Counted from the first letter of the stretch, positions 44,896-54,533 are shown. The stretch is DNA of 64,000 nt from an uncultured Bacilli bacterium (GCA_934201705.1 CAKPXF010000008.1:25696-89695); one strand, 5' to 3'. Numbers and translations: made by a program. The notes: generated from the sequence alone by a model not told the origin.

Positions 44896-46032
44896 ATGGA
44901 ACTATATCTTGATAATGCCGCAACAACATATGTAAATGAAGAAGTTTTAGAATATTACTATGCTATTTTAAAAAAGTACTTTGCTTCAACTGGTTCCCTT
45001 CATAAATTAGGTCAAGAATCATTAGCCAAGGAAATGGAGGCAAAATATAAAATTGCTGGTTTATTAAACATTAAACCATCTGAAATTTTTTTCAATAGTG
45101 GAGCAACTGAAGGAAATAATTATGCCATAAAGGGTGTTGCCTTGAATTATAAAAAAAGAGGAAATACGATTATTACTAGTAAAGTTGAACACCCTTCAGT
45201 TTTAGAATGCTTTAAACAGCTTGAAAAAGATTTTAATTTCAATTGTATTTATTTAGATGTAAATGAAGATGGAACTGTTGATCTTGAGCAATTAAAAAGT
45301 TCATTAAATGATGATGTAATATTAGTTTCAATTATGTATGTTAATCATGAAGTTGGTACAATAATGCCTATTAAAGAAATCCATGATATTTTAAAAAAAT
45401 ATCCAAAAGTAATTTTCCATAGTGATATTACTCAAGCTATTTGTAAATGTGATGTTAATTTGAGTTACGTAGATATTGCAACAATGTCAGGGCACAAAAT
45501 TCATGGCTTAAAGGGCAGTGGCTTTATGTATAAAAAAGAAAAGATTAATTTATATGAATTAATCTCTGGCCATCCAGCAAATAATTCTATGCGTGCTGGA
45601 ACATCTCCTTGGATGAATAATTTAGCCTTAGCTAAGGCATTAGAGTTGTCTTTAAAATACTATAAAAGCAATGCCTTGAAATTAAAGGAATGCCAATTAA
45701 AAATTGTAAATGAATTAAGTAAAATAGATGGAATTGTAATTAATACTGTGTTAAATAAATCAATTTATAGTATTATTAATTTTTCAGCTATTAATTATAA
45801 TAGTGAGGTTTTAATTAGAGCATTATCCTTAAAAGGAATTTATGTTTCCTCACGCTCTGTATGTACTACCTCTAAAGAAAGCCAAGTTTCAGTGACCTTA
45901 AATGCAATGCATAAGGATTATAATGTTACAGTATCTTCAATTAGAATAAGTATTGATAAGCCTTTAAATGATGATGAGATTAATTACTTTATTACTTCCT
46001 TAAAGGAAGTTTTAAAAAGCACAAGAAAGTAG
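44896..46032 (+). CDS. iscS: Cysteine desulfurase (IscS/NifZ type)
   Basis: PLP enzyme that takes sulfur from cysteine. 378 residues. LYLDNAATT at the N-terminus, FNSGATEGNNYAI, the PLP lysine in SGHKIHGLKGSGF and the active-site Cys loop in SVCTTSKESQ are visible. In this neighbourhood (immediately before thiI) the homologue supplies sulfur for 4-thiouridine in tRNA rather than general iron-sulfur assembly. It starts 2 bp after ezrA. Confidence 0.94.
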   Translation: MELYLDNAATTYVNEEVLEYYYAILKKYFASTGSLHKLGQESLAKEMEAKYKIAGLLNIKPSEIFFNSGATEGNNYAIKGVALNYKKRGNTIITSKVEHPSVLECFKQLEKDFNFNCIYLDVNEDGTVDLEQLKSSLNDDVILVSIMYVNHEVGTIMPIKEIHDILKKYPKVIFHSDITQAICKCDVNLSYVDIATMSGHKIHGLKGSGFMYKKEKINLYELISGHPANNSMRAGTSPWMNNLALAKALELSLKYYKSNALKLKECQLKIVNELSKIDGIVINTVLNKSIYSIINFSAINYNSEVLIRALSLKGIYVSSRSVCTTSKESQVSVTLNAMHKDYNVTVSSIRISIDKPLNDDEINYFITSLKEVLKSTRK

Positions 46033-46040
46033 GTATTGAT

Positions 46041-47216
46041 ATGATTTATGATGAAATAATGCTAAGGTATGGTGAACTTACCTTAAAAGGGAAAAACAAA
46101 CGTATGTTTATTGATACACTAGCTAATAATATAAGATTATCATTAGCAGATTATAAAGAGTTAAAATTTGAAAAGCAACATGATAGATTTTATATTAAAA
46201 TTAATGAATCTAGTAATGTTGATGATATTTTATTACGCTTAAGTAAAATTCCTGGTATACATAATTTTTCGCTAGTAAAAAAAGTAGAAAAGGATATTAA
46301 ACAAATATGTGATGTTTGTCTTACAATTGTTAATGAGCTTGATTTAGTAACACTTAATACCTTTAAAGTAAAAACTTCAAGAAATGATAAGGCTTTTTAT
46401 TTAATCAGTGATGAAATAAATAGAGAAGTAGCAGCTGTTATATTAAAAAACACACCTTTAAAGGTTGATGTTCATAATCCTAAAATTATAGTGCGTGTTG
46501 AAATTAGATATGATGCTGCTTATGTTTCAATTAAAAACTTTGATGGTCTAGGTGGGTTACCTCTTGGAACATCTGGAAAAGGACTATTAATGATATCTGG
46601 AGGTATTGATTCACCTGTTGCCGGTTATTTAATGATGAAAAGAGGAGTTAAAATTGAAGCAATTCATTTTTCAAGCCCTCCATATACTTCAGAAATGGCA
46701 GTTTTTAAGGTTAAAACATTACTAAAAAAGCTTGCTAAGGTACAAGGACAAATCAAATTTATAAATATTCCTTTTACGGAGCTACAATTAAAAATCTATG
46801 AGATATGTGGTGATAAATATGCTATAACTTTGATGCGTCGTATGATGTATAGAATTGCAAGTATTGTTGCCAATAATAACAAATGCCAATGTATTGTTAA
46901 TGGGGAATCAATTGGACAAGTTGCTTCGCAAACACTTGATAGTATGAAAACTATTAATGAAGTAACCAATGCGACAATAATTCGACCATTAGCTGTTTTT
47001 GATAAGCTTGATATTATTAAGCTTTCTCGTGAAATTGATGCTTATGAAACATCAATTATGCCTTTTGAAGATTGCTGTACTATTTTTGATCCTAAAAATC
47101 CTACTACGAAACCAAAACTTAGTGAATGCTTAAAATATGAAGAAAAATTTGATTATATAAGTATGATTAATGATGCCATTAATAATGCTGAGGTTGAATT
47201 AATTACTGTTGAATAA
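46041..47216 (+). CDS. thiI: tRNA 4-thiouridine synthase ThiI
   Basis: 391 residues: N-terminal ferredoxin-like and THUMP RNA-binding domains (about 1-165), then the PP-loop adenylating domain with SGGIDSPVAGYLMMKRG. It ends after PFEDCCTIF...NPTTKP, without the C-terminal rhodanese domain, so it is the short form that relies on the adjacent desulfurase. It makes s4U8, a near-UV sensor in tRNA. Eight bases separate it from iscS. Confidence 0.95.
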   Translation: MIYDEIMLRYGELTLKGKNKRMFIDTLANNIRLSLADYKELKFEKQHDRFYIKINESSNVDDILLRLSKIPGIHNFSLVKKVEKDIKQICDVCLTIVNELDLVTLNTFKVKTSRNDKAFYLISDEINREVAAVILKNTPLKVDVHNPKIIVRVEIRYDAAYVSIKNFDGLGGLPLGTSGKGLLMISGGIDSPVAGYLMMKRGVKIEAIHFSSPPYTSEMAVFKVKTLLKKLAKVQGQIKFINIPFTELQLKIYEICGDKYAITLMRRMMYRIASIVANNNKCQCIVNGESIGQVASQTLDSMKTINEVTNATIIRPLAVFDKLDIIKLSREIDAYETSIMPFEDCCTIFDPKNPTTKPKLSECLKYEEKFDYISMINDAINNAEVELITVE

Positions 47217-47255
47217 ATTAAATAAAGGATATGGGAAAATACTGACTGAAAACTT

Positions 47256-47288
47256 AGGTAAAATGTCAACATTTTTCCTTTTTTATTT
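47256..47288 (+). terminator. Terminator after thiI
   Basis: AGGTAAAATG (47256-47265) pairs with CATTTTTCCT (47270-47279) apart from one T-T mismatch, followed by T. The rest of the 243-bp gap to ychF shows no gene. Confidence 0.7.
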
Positions 47289-47416
47289 TCTAGGAAATTG
47301 TATTATATGGTAATAAAAGTAAAAAAGAAATTTGTATGATACAAATTATATTTAATACTTTTAGCACATTTAACTTATTGCTTTAGAATTTTGATGTTAA
47401 TGAATTAACTGCTTAT

Positions 47417-47460
47417 AAAATAAAAGTGTATTGAGATTCTCTTTACACTTTTATTTATTT
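47417..47460. terminator. Bidirectional terminator downstream of ychF
   Basis: ATAAAAGTGTA (47420-47430) pairs perfectly with TACACTTTTAT (47444-47454), with A-rich and T-rich flanks, so on the minus strand it ends the GH2-adh-galM-ychF transcript. Confidence 0.82.
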
Positions 47461-48566
47461 TATCTATTAAATTTATAAAAGACAATGTCACCGTCTTGCA
47501 TTAGATATTCTTTTCCTTCAATTCTATATCTTCCGTTGTCCTTGACAGCTTGTTCACTTCCATATTTAAGTAAATCATCGTATGAATATACCTCAGCTTT
47601 AATAAATCCTTTTTCAAAATCAGTATGTATAATTCCTGCACATTGAGGAGCTTTCATACCTTTTTTAAATGTCCAAGCACGACATTCATCATGTCCACAT
47701 GTTAAAAATGTTTGTAAGCCTAGCATTTCATAAGCAGTTTTAATTAATAGATTAAGGCCTGATTCTTTAAGGTTTAATTCATCCATAAACATTTCTTTTT
47801 CATCAGGATCAGTAATTTCAAGTAAATCACATTCTACCTTAGCACAAATTGGAACAATGCGGGCATTTTCAATTTCTGCTTGATGCTTTAAAGCAAGATA
47901 TTCTTTATTTGCATTAAAATCTTTTAAATCATCCTCACCCATATTAGCAACATATATCATAGGCTTGGCAGTTAATAAGTGAAAGCTTTTTAATAATTTT
48001 TCTTGTTCAGCTGATAATGATAAGCTTCTAGCCGGCTTATTATTCATTAAAGTGTCTCTTACTAATACTAATAAATCATATTCAAATACAGTGTCAGGCT
48101 CTTTAGTTGTTTTAGCCTTTTTTTCAATTTTAGCAATTCTATTATTTACTGTATCAATATCAGCAAAAATTAATTCTAAATTAATAGTTTCTGCATCTCG
48201 TAAAGCATTTATTGAACCATCAACATGTAAAATATCGTTATTTTGAAAGCATCTTACAACATGACAAATTGCATCAGTTTCACGAATATTAGCTAAGAAT
48301 TGATTTCCTAGTCCTTCACCTTTTGATGCTCCTTTTACAAGGCCTGCAATATCTGTAAATTCAAAAGTTGCTGCAACACGTCTTAAAGGCTTATAAATTT
48401 CACATAAATAATCAAGTCTAGCATCTGGTACTTCTACAACTCCAGTATTTGGTGAAATTGTTGCAAAAGGGTAGTTTGCAGCTTCAACTTGTGAGTTTGT
48501 TATAGCGTTAAATAATGTTGATTTGCCAACATTTGGCATTCCAACAATTCCAGCAGTTAAAGGCAT
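47460..48566 (-). CDS. ychF: Redox-regulated ATPase/GTPase YchF (Obg family)
   Basis: 368 residues. Walker A GMPNVGKSTLFNAIT, G3 DIAGLVKGASKGEGLG, the family-specific NxxE-type G4 (YVANMGEDD) that favours ATP, a coiled-coil insert, and the C-terminal TGS-like domain with TFKKGMKAPQCAGIIHTDFEKGFIKAEV and the ending DGDIVFYKFN. It binds ribosomes and is linked to stress responses. Oddly, it is the last gene of a minus-strand carbohydrate operon, one base after galM. Confidence 0.95.
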   Translation of the reverse strand: MPLTAGIVGMPNVGKSTLFNAITNSQVEAANYPFATISPNTGVVEVPDARLDYLCEIYKPLRRVAATFEFTDIAGLVKGASKGEGLGNQFLANIRETDAICHVVRCFQNNDILHVDGSINALRDAETINLELIFADIDTVNNRIAKIEKKAKTTKEPDTVFEYDLLVLVRDTLMNNKPARSLSLSAEQEKLLKSFHLLTAKPMIYVANMGEDDLKDFNANKEYLALKHQAEIENARIVPICAKVECDLLEITDPDEKEMFMDELNLKESGLNLLIKTAYEMLGLQTFLTCGHDECRAWTFKKGMKAPQCAGIIHTDFEKGFIKAEVYSYDDLLKYGSEQAVKDNGRYRIEGKEYLMQDGDIVFYKFNR

Positions 48567-48567
48567 A

Positions 48568-49590
48568 TTATTTCACCAACTTTCCATCTTTAAATCTAAA
48601 TTTGATATATTCATTAAAATGAGTGTTTTTCTTTAAAATTGCAGAATCTTCATTTTTCATATTAATACCATTTGGAATATATTGACATTCTAAGCATAAA
48701 GAATAATGCTTTGAAATATGGTCATTATTTGGTAAAAATAGTGCATCTGATGGGTAATTACAAGCATAAACAACAATTGTTGGATATGAAGTATAGACAT
48801 CTAAAGAAACTTTTGTATTATTATCCTTAAAAGTAGCAATTTTAGATTTATTTTTATCTGCTTTTATAAAGCAATGGTCATAGCCCTTAGCAGTATGGTT
48901 TTGAAGTGATTCATCGTTAATATATTTTTTTACCTTATGTGCTTTTGTAAAGTCCATAACTTTATTAACAGGTAGAACCTCTGTTGTAATTAAAGTATTA
49001 TCAAGTTTAGTGTATTTGTTGCAATAAAGCTTTAATGAATGATCCATAACACTACTTTGATGATTATATGACAAATTAAAATATGTATGGTTAGTTAGGT
49101 TCATTAATGTATCTTTAGTAGAAATTGCATCATAATGAATTTTTATTGAATTATCTTTAAAATTAATTGTATAGGTAATTTTATATTTTACGTCGCCAGG
49201 TAATTTATTTTCTTTTTCAAATAATCTAAAAATTACTAATATTTTATTTTCTTTTTCAACAACTTCATAATCAAAGTTTTGATAAGATAAGCCATCAAAG
49301 CCGCCATGTAATGAATTTGGATAGTCATTTAAATCAAGTGAATAGGTAGTATTATTTATTTTGCATTCACCATGTGAAATTCTTCCAGAATATCTTCCAA
49401 CAGTTTTTCCATTATAGCCAGTATTTGTTATAAAATTTTTAAAATCACTTGGCGTTAAAACTAATGATTTATTATTTAATTTAATATCATAAATTGAAGC
49501 CCCAATACTAGCAAGTGTTACTTCAAAATTTGTATTGTTTTGTAAAGTTATTAAACTTATATTTTCCTTTTTAGTAATTATATAACTCAT
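48568..49590 (-). CDS. galM: Aldose 1-epimerase (galactose mutarotase)
   Basis: Interconverts alpha and beta anomers of aldoses such as galactose. 340 residues. NYPNSLHGGFDGLSYQNF with the catalytic His region, NLTNHTYFNLSY, YDHCFI and the catalytic Glu in LCLECQYIPNGI are all present. It follows the dehydrogenase by 2 bp and comes before ychF. With the GH2 glycosidase upstream it fits processing of sugar released from a beta-galactoside-like substrate. Confidence 0.93.
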   Translation of the reverse strand: MSYIITKKENISLITLQNNTNFEVTLASIGASIYDIKLNNKSLVLTPSDFKNFITNTGYNGKTVGRYSGRISHGECKINNTTYSLDLNDYPNSLHGGFDGLSYQNFDYEVVEKENKILVIFRLFEKENKLPGDVKYKITYTINFKDNSIKIHYDAISTKDTLMNLTNHTYFNLSYNHQSSVMDHSLKLYCNKYTKLDNTLITTEVLPVNKVMDFTKAHKVKKYINDESLQNHTAKGYDHCFIKADKNKSKIATFKDNNTKVSLDVYTSYPTIVVYACNYPSDALFLPNNDHISKHYSLCLECQYIPNGINMKNEDSAILKKNTHFNEYIKFRFKDGKLVK

Positions 49591-49592
49591 TT

Positions 49593-50765
49593 TTATTGCT
49601 CCTTTGCTATATTAAAAATTCTTACAAATGCATTATAATCTAATGGCTTAAAATCATCAACAACTTTTGTCTTATTATTGCTATAAAACATAGCCATTTC
49701 TTCAATATTTAATGGATTTTTTAAATTAAATTTATTTAAGGATGTTTCCATACCGATTTCTTTAAAATATTTAATTAATTCCTCTATTCCTTCTTTAGCG
49801 GATTTTTTATTAAATAACTCCTTTGCAAGTATTGTTAATTGCTTGTTAGCTTTTTCGTTATCAAGTACATATATGCACCAAGCTGGCCATAAAGCAGCAA
49901 GCCCTAAGCCATGAGCTATTTCATCATGAAAGCCACTTAAAACATGCTCTAAACCATGAACACGTAGATTCATAGCTTTTCCAAGGCCAGTTAAACCATT
50001 ATGTGATAAAGAAGAAGCTAGCATTAATTCAGCTCGTGCTTCATAGTTATTTGGTTCATTAATAGCAATTTTTCCATATTTTAAAATAGTTTTTAATAAG
50101 CCAATTGCCATATTTTCACTTAAAGTACAATTATCATGTGGATTCATATATCTTTCAAGAGTATGCATTAAGGAATCAACAATTCCACATCCTGTTTGAA
50201 ATTTACTTACACTATAAGTAAGTGTTGGATTTAATAAGGTAAATAACGGCCTATTTAAATCATCATTAAAACCCATTTTAATCATTGGATTTACTAGATC
50301 ATTTGTAATAACACATGAGGAAGATAATTCACTACCAGCAGCAGAAATCGTTAAAATCACACCAACTGGAATTACTTTTTTACTAATAACTTTTTTTAAA
50401 ACATAGTCAAATGGATCATTATTAGTATATAAAGCATGTGATAGTAATTTAGCACTATCAATTACTGAGCCACCACCAACTGCTAAAATTAAATCAAATT
50501 TTTCATTATGATATTTATTTATAATTTCATTGATCAATGATAATTTTGGATTAGCGCTAACTCCACTTACTTCTTTAAAGGTAATATCATTACTATTTAA
50601 TGAGTTTATAATTCTATCATATAAGCCATTTTCTTTTATAGAGCCCTTACCATAAATAAATAAAACATTTTTAAAGCCATAATTTTTAATAATAGCTCCT
50701 ATTTTTTCTTCGCCTTTATTATCAAAATAAATTTTTGTTGGACTAATAAATTCAAAATTATTCAT
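49593..50765 (-). CDS. Iron-containing alcohol dehydrogenase
   Basis: 390 residues, group III alcohol dehydrogenase. NAD(P)-binding GGGSVIDSAKLLSHA; metal ligands Asp and His in CGIVDSLMHTLERYM and two His in HGLEHVLSGFHDEIAHGLGLA. It resembles butanol/aldehyde reductases that re-oxidise NAD(P)H in fermentation; the exact substrate cannot be read. It overlaps the upstream GH2 gene by 8 bp, so the four minus-strand genes form one operon. Confidence 0.92.
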   Translation of the reverse strand: MNNFEFISPTKIYFDNKGEEKIGAIIKNYGFKNVLFIYGKGSIKENGLYDRIINSLNSNDITFKEVSGVSANPKLSLINEIINKYHNEKFDLILAVGGGSVIDSAKLLSHALYTNNDPFDYVLKKVISKKVIPVGVILTISAAGSELSSSCVITNDLVNPMIKMGFNDDLNRPLFTLLNPTLTYSVSKFQTGCGIVDSLMHTLERYMNPHDNCTLSENMAIGLLKTILKYGKIAINEPNNYEARAELMLASSLSHNGLTGLGKAMNLRVHGLEHVLSGFHDEIAHGLGLAALWPAWCIYVLDNEKANKQLTILAKELFNKKSAKEGIEELIKYFKEIGMETSLNKFNLKNPLNIEEMAMFYSNNKTKVVDDFKPLDYNAFVRIFNIAKEQ

Positions 50766-52443
50766 TATAAAACTCCTTATCTATTTCATTTTTAATTCTA
50801 ATCATTGTATCTTTATTTACCTTTATTATTTTTCTATCAAAGGTAATTAAACCATTTACTTCATCATAAACATCGCTTATTTGAGTATAAATACACCCCG
50901 CTAAGCCATTTTTAATATTATTAATGATATCATTTTTATATAAATTATAAATAGCATTATCATAATCATCTTGATTATTAAATCTTTTATAACCAAAGAA
51001 TTTATTTTCATCATAAACGTGGTTTTTAACTTTATAGGCATAACCACCAAATTCACTTACAATAATAGGTAAATCACTTTTAGTAAGCTTTATCTTTTTA
51101 AAATAAACATGAAGGCTTAAAACGTCACTCTTTTTACCAAAAAACCATCCTGATGTTGTATCAATAACTCTAGTTTTATCTAAGCCTTTTATTAATTGGT
51201 AATAATAATCAGGATTATGCTCTCCCCATCCCTCATTAAATATTGTATAGTAAACAACACTTGGATAATTATATAAAAGCTTTATAGTTTCGCACCCTAT
51301 TAGCTTATACATCGAATATTGTTCAATTTTATTTTTATTATCCTTAAATACTTTATTTTTAAAGCCAATTGTTGGTAAAATTGTATCCTTAAAGAATGAA
51401 TATTTTCCATTATTTATAAAATCTTGAAAAACTAATATTCCTAATTTATCACATAAATAATAAAAGTAAAGAGGCTCTACCTTTATATGCTTTCTTAAGC
51501 AATTATAGCCTAGATCTTTAGCAAGCTTTATATCTTTTTCATATCTAGCATATGATGATGGAGTAAATATACCATCCATGAAATAGCCCTGATCTAATAA
51601 TCCATGAATAAATATTTTTTTATTATTTAGGTAAAAGCTATTATTTTTAGCTTCAAATTTACGCATTGCAAAATAGCTTGATATTTCATCATTTTTAGTA
51701 CAAATAATTACTTTATATAAAAATGGATTATTCATATCCCATAAAATAATTTCATCTAAAAATATAGTAAATTCTTTCTCTTTAAAATGATTTTTATAAA
51801 TACATTTATTGTCTTTATAAATAAATACTTTAAAGCTATCACTAACAGATGTGATATTAAATGTTACACTTTTATTATCAATGCTTGGAGTTATTTTAAG
51901 TTCTTTAATGTAATCATTACTTACACTTTCAAGCCATATTGTTTTAAAAATTCCTGATACTTGTGAATACCACATGCCTGATATTTTGTCGGCTTGCTTA
52001 CCATATGGGTAGTTTTTATTTCTATCATCTTTAATAACAATAATTATTTCATTTAATCCATCATTAATATAAGATGTTATATCAATTTCATTTGGCAAGT
52101 AATTTATTAATGTTTTAAATACATATTCTTTATTAATATATATTGTCGCAACTTGATCAACACCATCAAGATGTAAAATTACTTTATCCTTAATAAATTT
52201 TTTGTCTATATTTATATTTCGTCTATAAAGTAAAAAATCATCTTTAGCAATTTGTTTGTTTATTGTTGAAAGCTTTGATTCAACACAATATGGAACCATT
52301 ATTTTTAAATCAAATTCTTGATTAATATTATCACTTTTTGATATTTTAAAATCCCATAAACCATTTAAGCATATATAACTGTCTCTTTTTAGAATTTCTC
52401 TTGGATATTCACTTAAAGGAATATTATTATCATTTACTAGCAT
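50758..52443 (-). CDS. Glycoside hydrolase family 2 protein
   Basis: 561 residues, no signal peptide, so cytoplasmic. Sugar-binding jelly roll (LNGLWDFKIS, DDFLLYRRNINI, LHLDGVDQVATIYIN), immunoglobulin-like middle, then a TIM barrel with the acid/base Glu in IFNEGWG and the nucleophile in VSEFGGYA. It is short for beta-galactosidase (about 1000) and nearer to beta-glucuronidase-like members; substrate not assignable, though adjacent galM hints at galactosides. AAAGGATG precedes the minus-strand ATG. First gene of the operon. Confidence 0.9.
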   Translation of the reverse strand: MLVNDNNIPLSEYPREILKRDSYICLNGLWDFKISKSDNINQEFDLKIMVPYCVESKLSTINKQIAKDDFLLYRRNINIDKKFIKDKVILHLDGVDQVATIYINKEYVFKTLINYLPNEIDITSYINDGLNEIIIVIKDDRNKNYPYGKQADKISGMWYSQVSGIFKTIWLESVSNDYIKELKITPSIDNKSVTFNITSVSDSFKVFIYKDNKCIYKNHFKEKEFTIFLDEIILWDMNNPFLYKVIICTKNDEISSYFAMRKFEAKNNSFYLNNKKIFIHGLLDQGYFMDGIFTPSSYARYEKDIKLAKDLGYNCLRKHIKVEPLYFYYLCDKLGILVFQDFINNGKYSFFKDTILPTIGFKNKVFKDNKNKIEQYSMYKLIGCETIKLLYNYPSVVYYTIFNEGWGEHNPDYYYQLIKGLDKTRVIDTTSGWFFGKKSDVLSLHVYFKKIKLTKSDLPIIVSEFGGYAYKVKNHVYDENKFFGYKRFNNQDDYDNAIYNLYKNDIINNIKNGLAGCIYTQISDVYDEVNGLITFDRKIIKVNKDTMIRIKNEIDKEFYNE

Positions 52444-52537
52444 TTTGTCACATCCTTTACATAATTATAATTTTTTTAAGAAAAATAATAAACATAAAAA
52501 TCACTTTATTTGTAAAAAATAAGATGGGTGAGTATAA

Positions 52538-52708
52538 ATGAATAAAAATTATAAAACTGTAAAGATTAAAACTAAAAAGAATATAGATAATGTTGTTGAA
52601 ATTGAAGATAATCCAGGTCCTATGGAAGAATCTTTAACCTATGAATATAATTACGACTTAAATAAATTTAAAAAATACACTGAAAAAATAAGACAAAAAA
52701 GGAAATAA
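52538..52708 (+). CDS. Small basic protein, hypothetical
   Basis: A 56-codon frame starting at ATG 52538 and ending TAA 52706-52708. GATGGGTGAG lies about 8 bp upstream as a fair ribosome site. The product is Lys/Asn-rich (VKIKTKKNIDNVVEIEDNPG), with no membrane helix or cysteine. Nothing recognisable. A possible promoter, TTGTCA (52445-52450) and TATAAT (52466-52471), has a short 15-bp spacer. It may be a real small gene between the GH2 and met operons, or chance. Confidence 0.4.
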   Translation: MNKNYKTVKIKTKKNIDNVVEIEDNPGPMEESLTYEYNYDLNKFKKYTEKIRQKRK

Positions 52709-52781
52709 GTTGTAATCAATAGTTTTATAAAAAATAGTAGCACTGATAAAATAATATTATCACAAAATATAAAAAAATAAG

Positions 52782-52812
52782 ATTATGCATAATAACATTA
52801 TAGTGTTATACT
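52782..52812 (+). promoter_or_regulatory. Candidate promoter and LysR operator of metNIQ
   Basis: A perfect dyad ATAACA-N6-TGTTAT (52792-52809) overlaps a -10 TATACT (52807-52812), and a 12-bp palindrome ATTATGCATAAT (52782-52793) lies in the -35 region. LysR-type regulators bind interrupted dyads of the T-N11-A kind, and one is encoded at the end of this operon. No S-box or T-box motif was seen. Confidence 0.5.
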
Positions 52813-52819
52813 AGCATCG

Positions 52820-52870
52820 TTAAGAAAATTCTTAATGAATATTTTTAAAATATTAAAGTGATTTAATATT
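52820..52870 (+). promoter_or_regulatory. Two stem-loops in the metN leader
   Basis: TTAAGAA-N2-TTCTTAA (52820-52835) and a perfect 9-bp hairpin AATATTAAA-GTGA-TTTAATATT (52849-52870) lie between the promoter and the ribosome site (AAAGGAG). AT-only stems are weak as terminators; they may bind a regulator or stabilise RNA. Confidence 0.4.
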
Positions 52871-52900
52871 ATTTTAATTTTTGCCTTAAAGGAGTAGTTT

Positions 52901-53875
52901 ATGGATGAAATACTTAAAATATCTAATTTAAATAAAAAATATACAAATAATGTTGTTTTAAAGAATATTAATTTATCTGTTTGTAAAGGTGACATTTACG
53001 GAATTTTAGGAGTATCTGGTGCAGGCAAATCAACGCTTCTTCGCTGTATCAATAATCTTGAAGCTTTTGATAGTGGAACAATATATTTTGAAGGCAAAGA
53101 GGTAACATTTGATAAGAAATATAAAAAAAATATTGCCATGATTTTTCAAAACTATAATTTGCTTAGCCAAATTAATGTTTTAGATAATGTAATGCTAGTT
53201 GGAAAAATAAATAAGCAAGATAATATTAAAGAAAGAGCAATTAATTTATTAACTGAAGTTGGCTTAGCTGATAAGTTATATGAATATCCCAAAAACCTAT
53301 CTGGTGGGCAATGCCAACGTGTCGCCATTGCTAGATCTTTAATGCTAAATCCTAAAATATTATTAATTGATGAAGCAACAAGTGCTCTTGATGCTACAAC
53401 CTCTAAAGCTATTTTAAATCTATTAAAGGAATTAAATGTTAAAAAGAATCTAACTATTATAATGATTTCTCACCAAATGGATATTATTGAAAGCATTTGT
53501 AATAAAGTAGCGATTATAGATAATGCTTGTATTGTTGAAGATGGCAATATAAAAGATATATTTTTAACTCCCAAGGCTAAAATAACTAAAAGGTTAATAT
53601 ATTCTAAAAATATTAATGTTGATGTAAATGATAATAAGCTAATAAAGATTATTTTTAATGAAGAGGTCAATACTCCTTTACTTGCTAAAATTATTAATGA
53701 TTTAAATATATCATTATCAATTCTTTATGCCTCATCTAAGACATTTAATAGCAAAACTTATGGACAAGTTATTTTTAAATTACAATCATATAAAAGTGAT
53801 ATTGATAAATTAACACTCTATTTAAATAAAAATAATATTTCATATGAGGAGGTTTTAGCTAATGAATTATGCTGA
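52901..53875 (+). CDS. metN: Methionine ABC transporter ATP-binding protein
   Basis: 324 residues. Walker A GVSGAGKST, Q-loop FQNYNLL, signature LSGGQCQRVAIARSL, Walker B ILLIDEATSALD, then a C-terminal NIL regulatory domain (about 245-320) that in MetN binds methionine and shuts off uptake. Methionine specificity comes from the NIL domain and from metI and metQ behind it. The stop is TGA and lies 14 bp inside metI. Confidence 0.93.
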   Translation: MDEILKISNLNKKYTNNVVLKNINLSVCKGDIYGILGVSGAGKSTLLRCINNLEAFDSGTIYFEGKEVTFDKKYKKNIAMIFQNYNLLSQINVLDNVMLVGKINKQDNIKERAINLLTEVGLADKLYEYPKNLSGGQCQRVAIARSLMLNPKILLIDEATSALDATTSKAILNLLKELNVKKNLTIIMISHQMDIIESICNKVAIIDNACIVEDGNIKDIFLTPKAKITKRLIYSKNINVDVNDNKLIKIIFNEEVNTPLLAKIINDLNISLSILYASSKTFNSKTYGQVIFKLQSYKSDIDKLTLYLNKNNISYEEVLANELC

Positions 53876-54533
53876 GATATTTAAAATGGTTTTAGAAACA
53901 CTACTAATGACTTTTATTTCAACTTTTTTGGCTTATTTAATTGGGCTTCCAACAGGAATATTATTAAATGTCACATCAAAAAAGGGAATAAGGCCAAATA
54001 AAACAATTAATTTAATAGTGGGAAGCTTTATAAATTTATTAAGATCCATTCCTTGCTTAATTATTATTGTTTTATGTATGCCTATAAGTAGAAAGCTTTT
54101 AGGAAGTGGAACAGGAAAGTGGTATACAATAATTATTCCTTTAACTATCTGTGCTTATGGCTTTGTTTCAAGAATGGTTGAACAATCCTTATTTGAAGTA
54201 GATAGTAATGTAATTGAAGCTATTAAAAGCTTAGGCGCTAATAATTTCCAATTAGTTTTTAAGGTATTATTAGTTGAAGCAAAGCCTTCATTAATAAGTG
54301 GATTAAGCGTTGTTTTAGTTAGTGTTTTAGGCTATACATCCTTTGCTTATAATATTGGGGCTGGAGGATTGATTTCTGGTATTTATACTTTCTTTACTAG
54401 AAATACAGCATCTTATTTTACGAAAGTTTATTTTTGGATATTGATAGTATTAATAGTTATTATTGTACAAGTTATTCAAGAATTAGGTTTATATATTGCT
54501 AAAAGAATTGATAAAAGGAGAATTATAAAATGA
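53862..54533 (+). CDS. metI: Methionine ABC transporter permease
   Basis: 223 residues with five membrane helices and the EAA loop (VIEAIKSLGANNFQLVFKVLLVEAKPSLISG) that contacts MetN. INLLRSIPCLIIIVL and YTSFAYNIGAGGL are typical of MetI. GAGGAGG about 10 bp upstream sets the ATG at 53862. The end overlaps metQ by 4 bp (ATGA). Confidence 0.94.
   Translation: MNYAEIFKMVLETLLMTFISTFLAYLIGLPTGILLNVTSKKGIRPNKTINLIVGSFINLLRSIPCLIIIVLCMPISRKLLGSGTGKWYTIIIPLTICAYGFVSRMVEQSLFEVDSNVIEAIKSLGANNFQLVFKVLLVEAKPSLISGLSVVLVSVLGYTSFAYNIGAGGLISGIYTFFTRNTASYFTKVYFWILIVLIVIIVQVIQELGLYIAKRIDKRRIIK

Noticed and set aside
52620..52640. EIEDNPGP in the small ORF resembles the viral 2A 'stop-go' peptide (DxExNPGP).
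   Set aside because: 2A peptides act on eukaryotic ribosomes, the first Asp is replaced, and an 8-residue match in an AT-rich frame can be chance.
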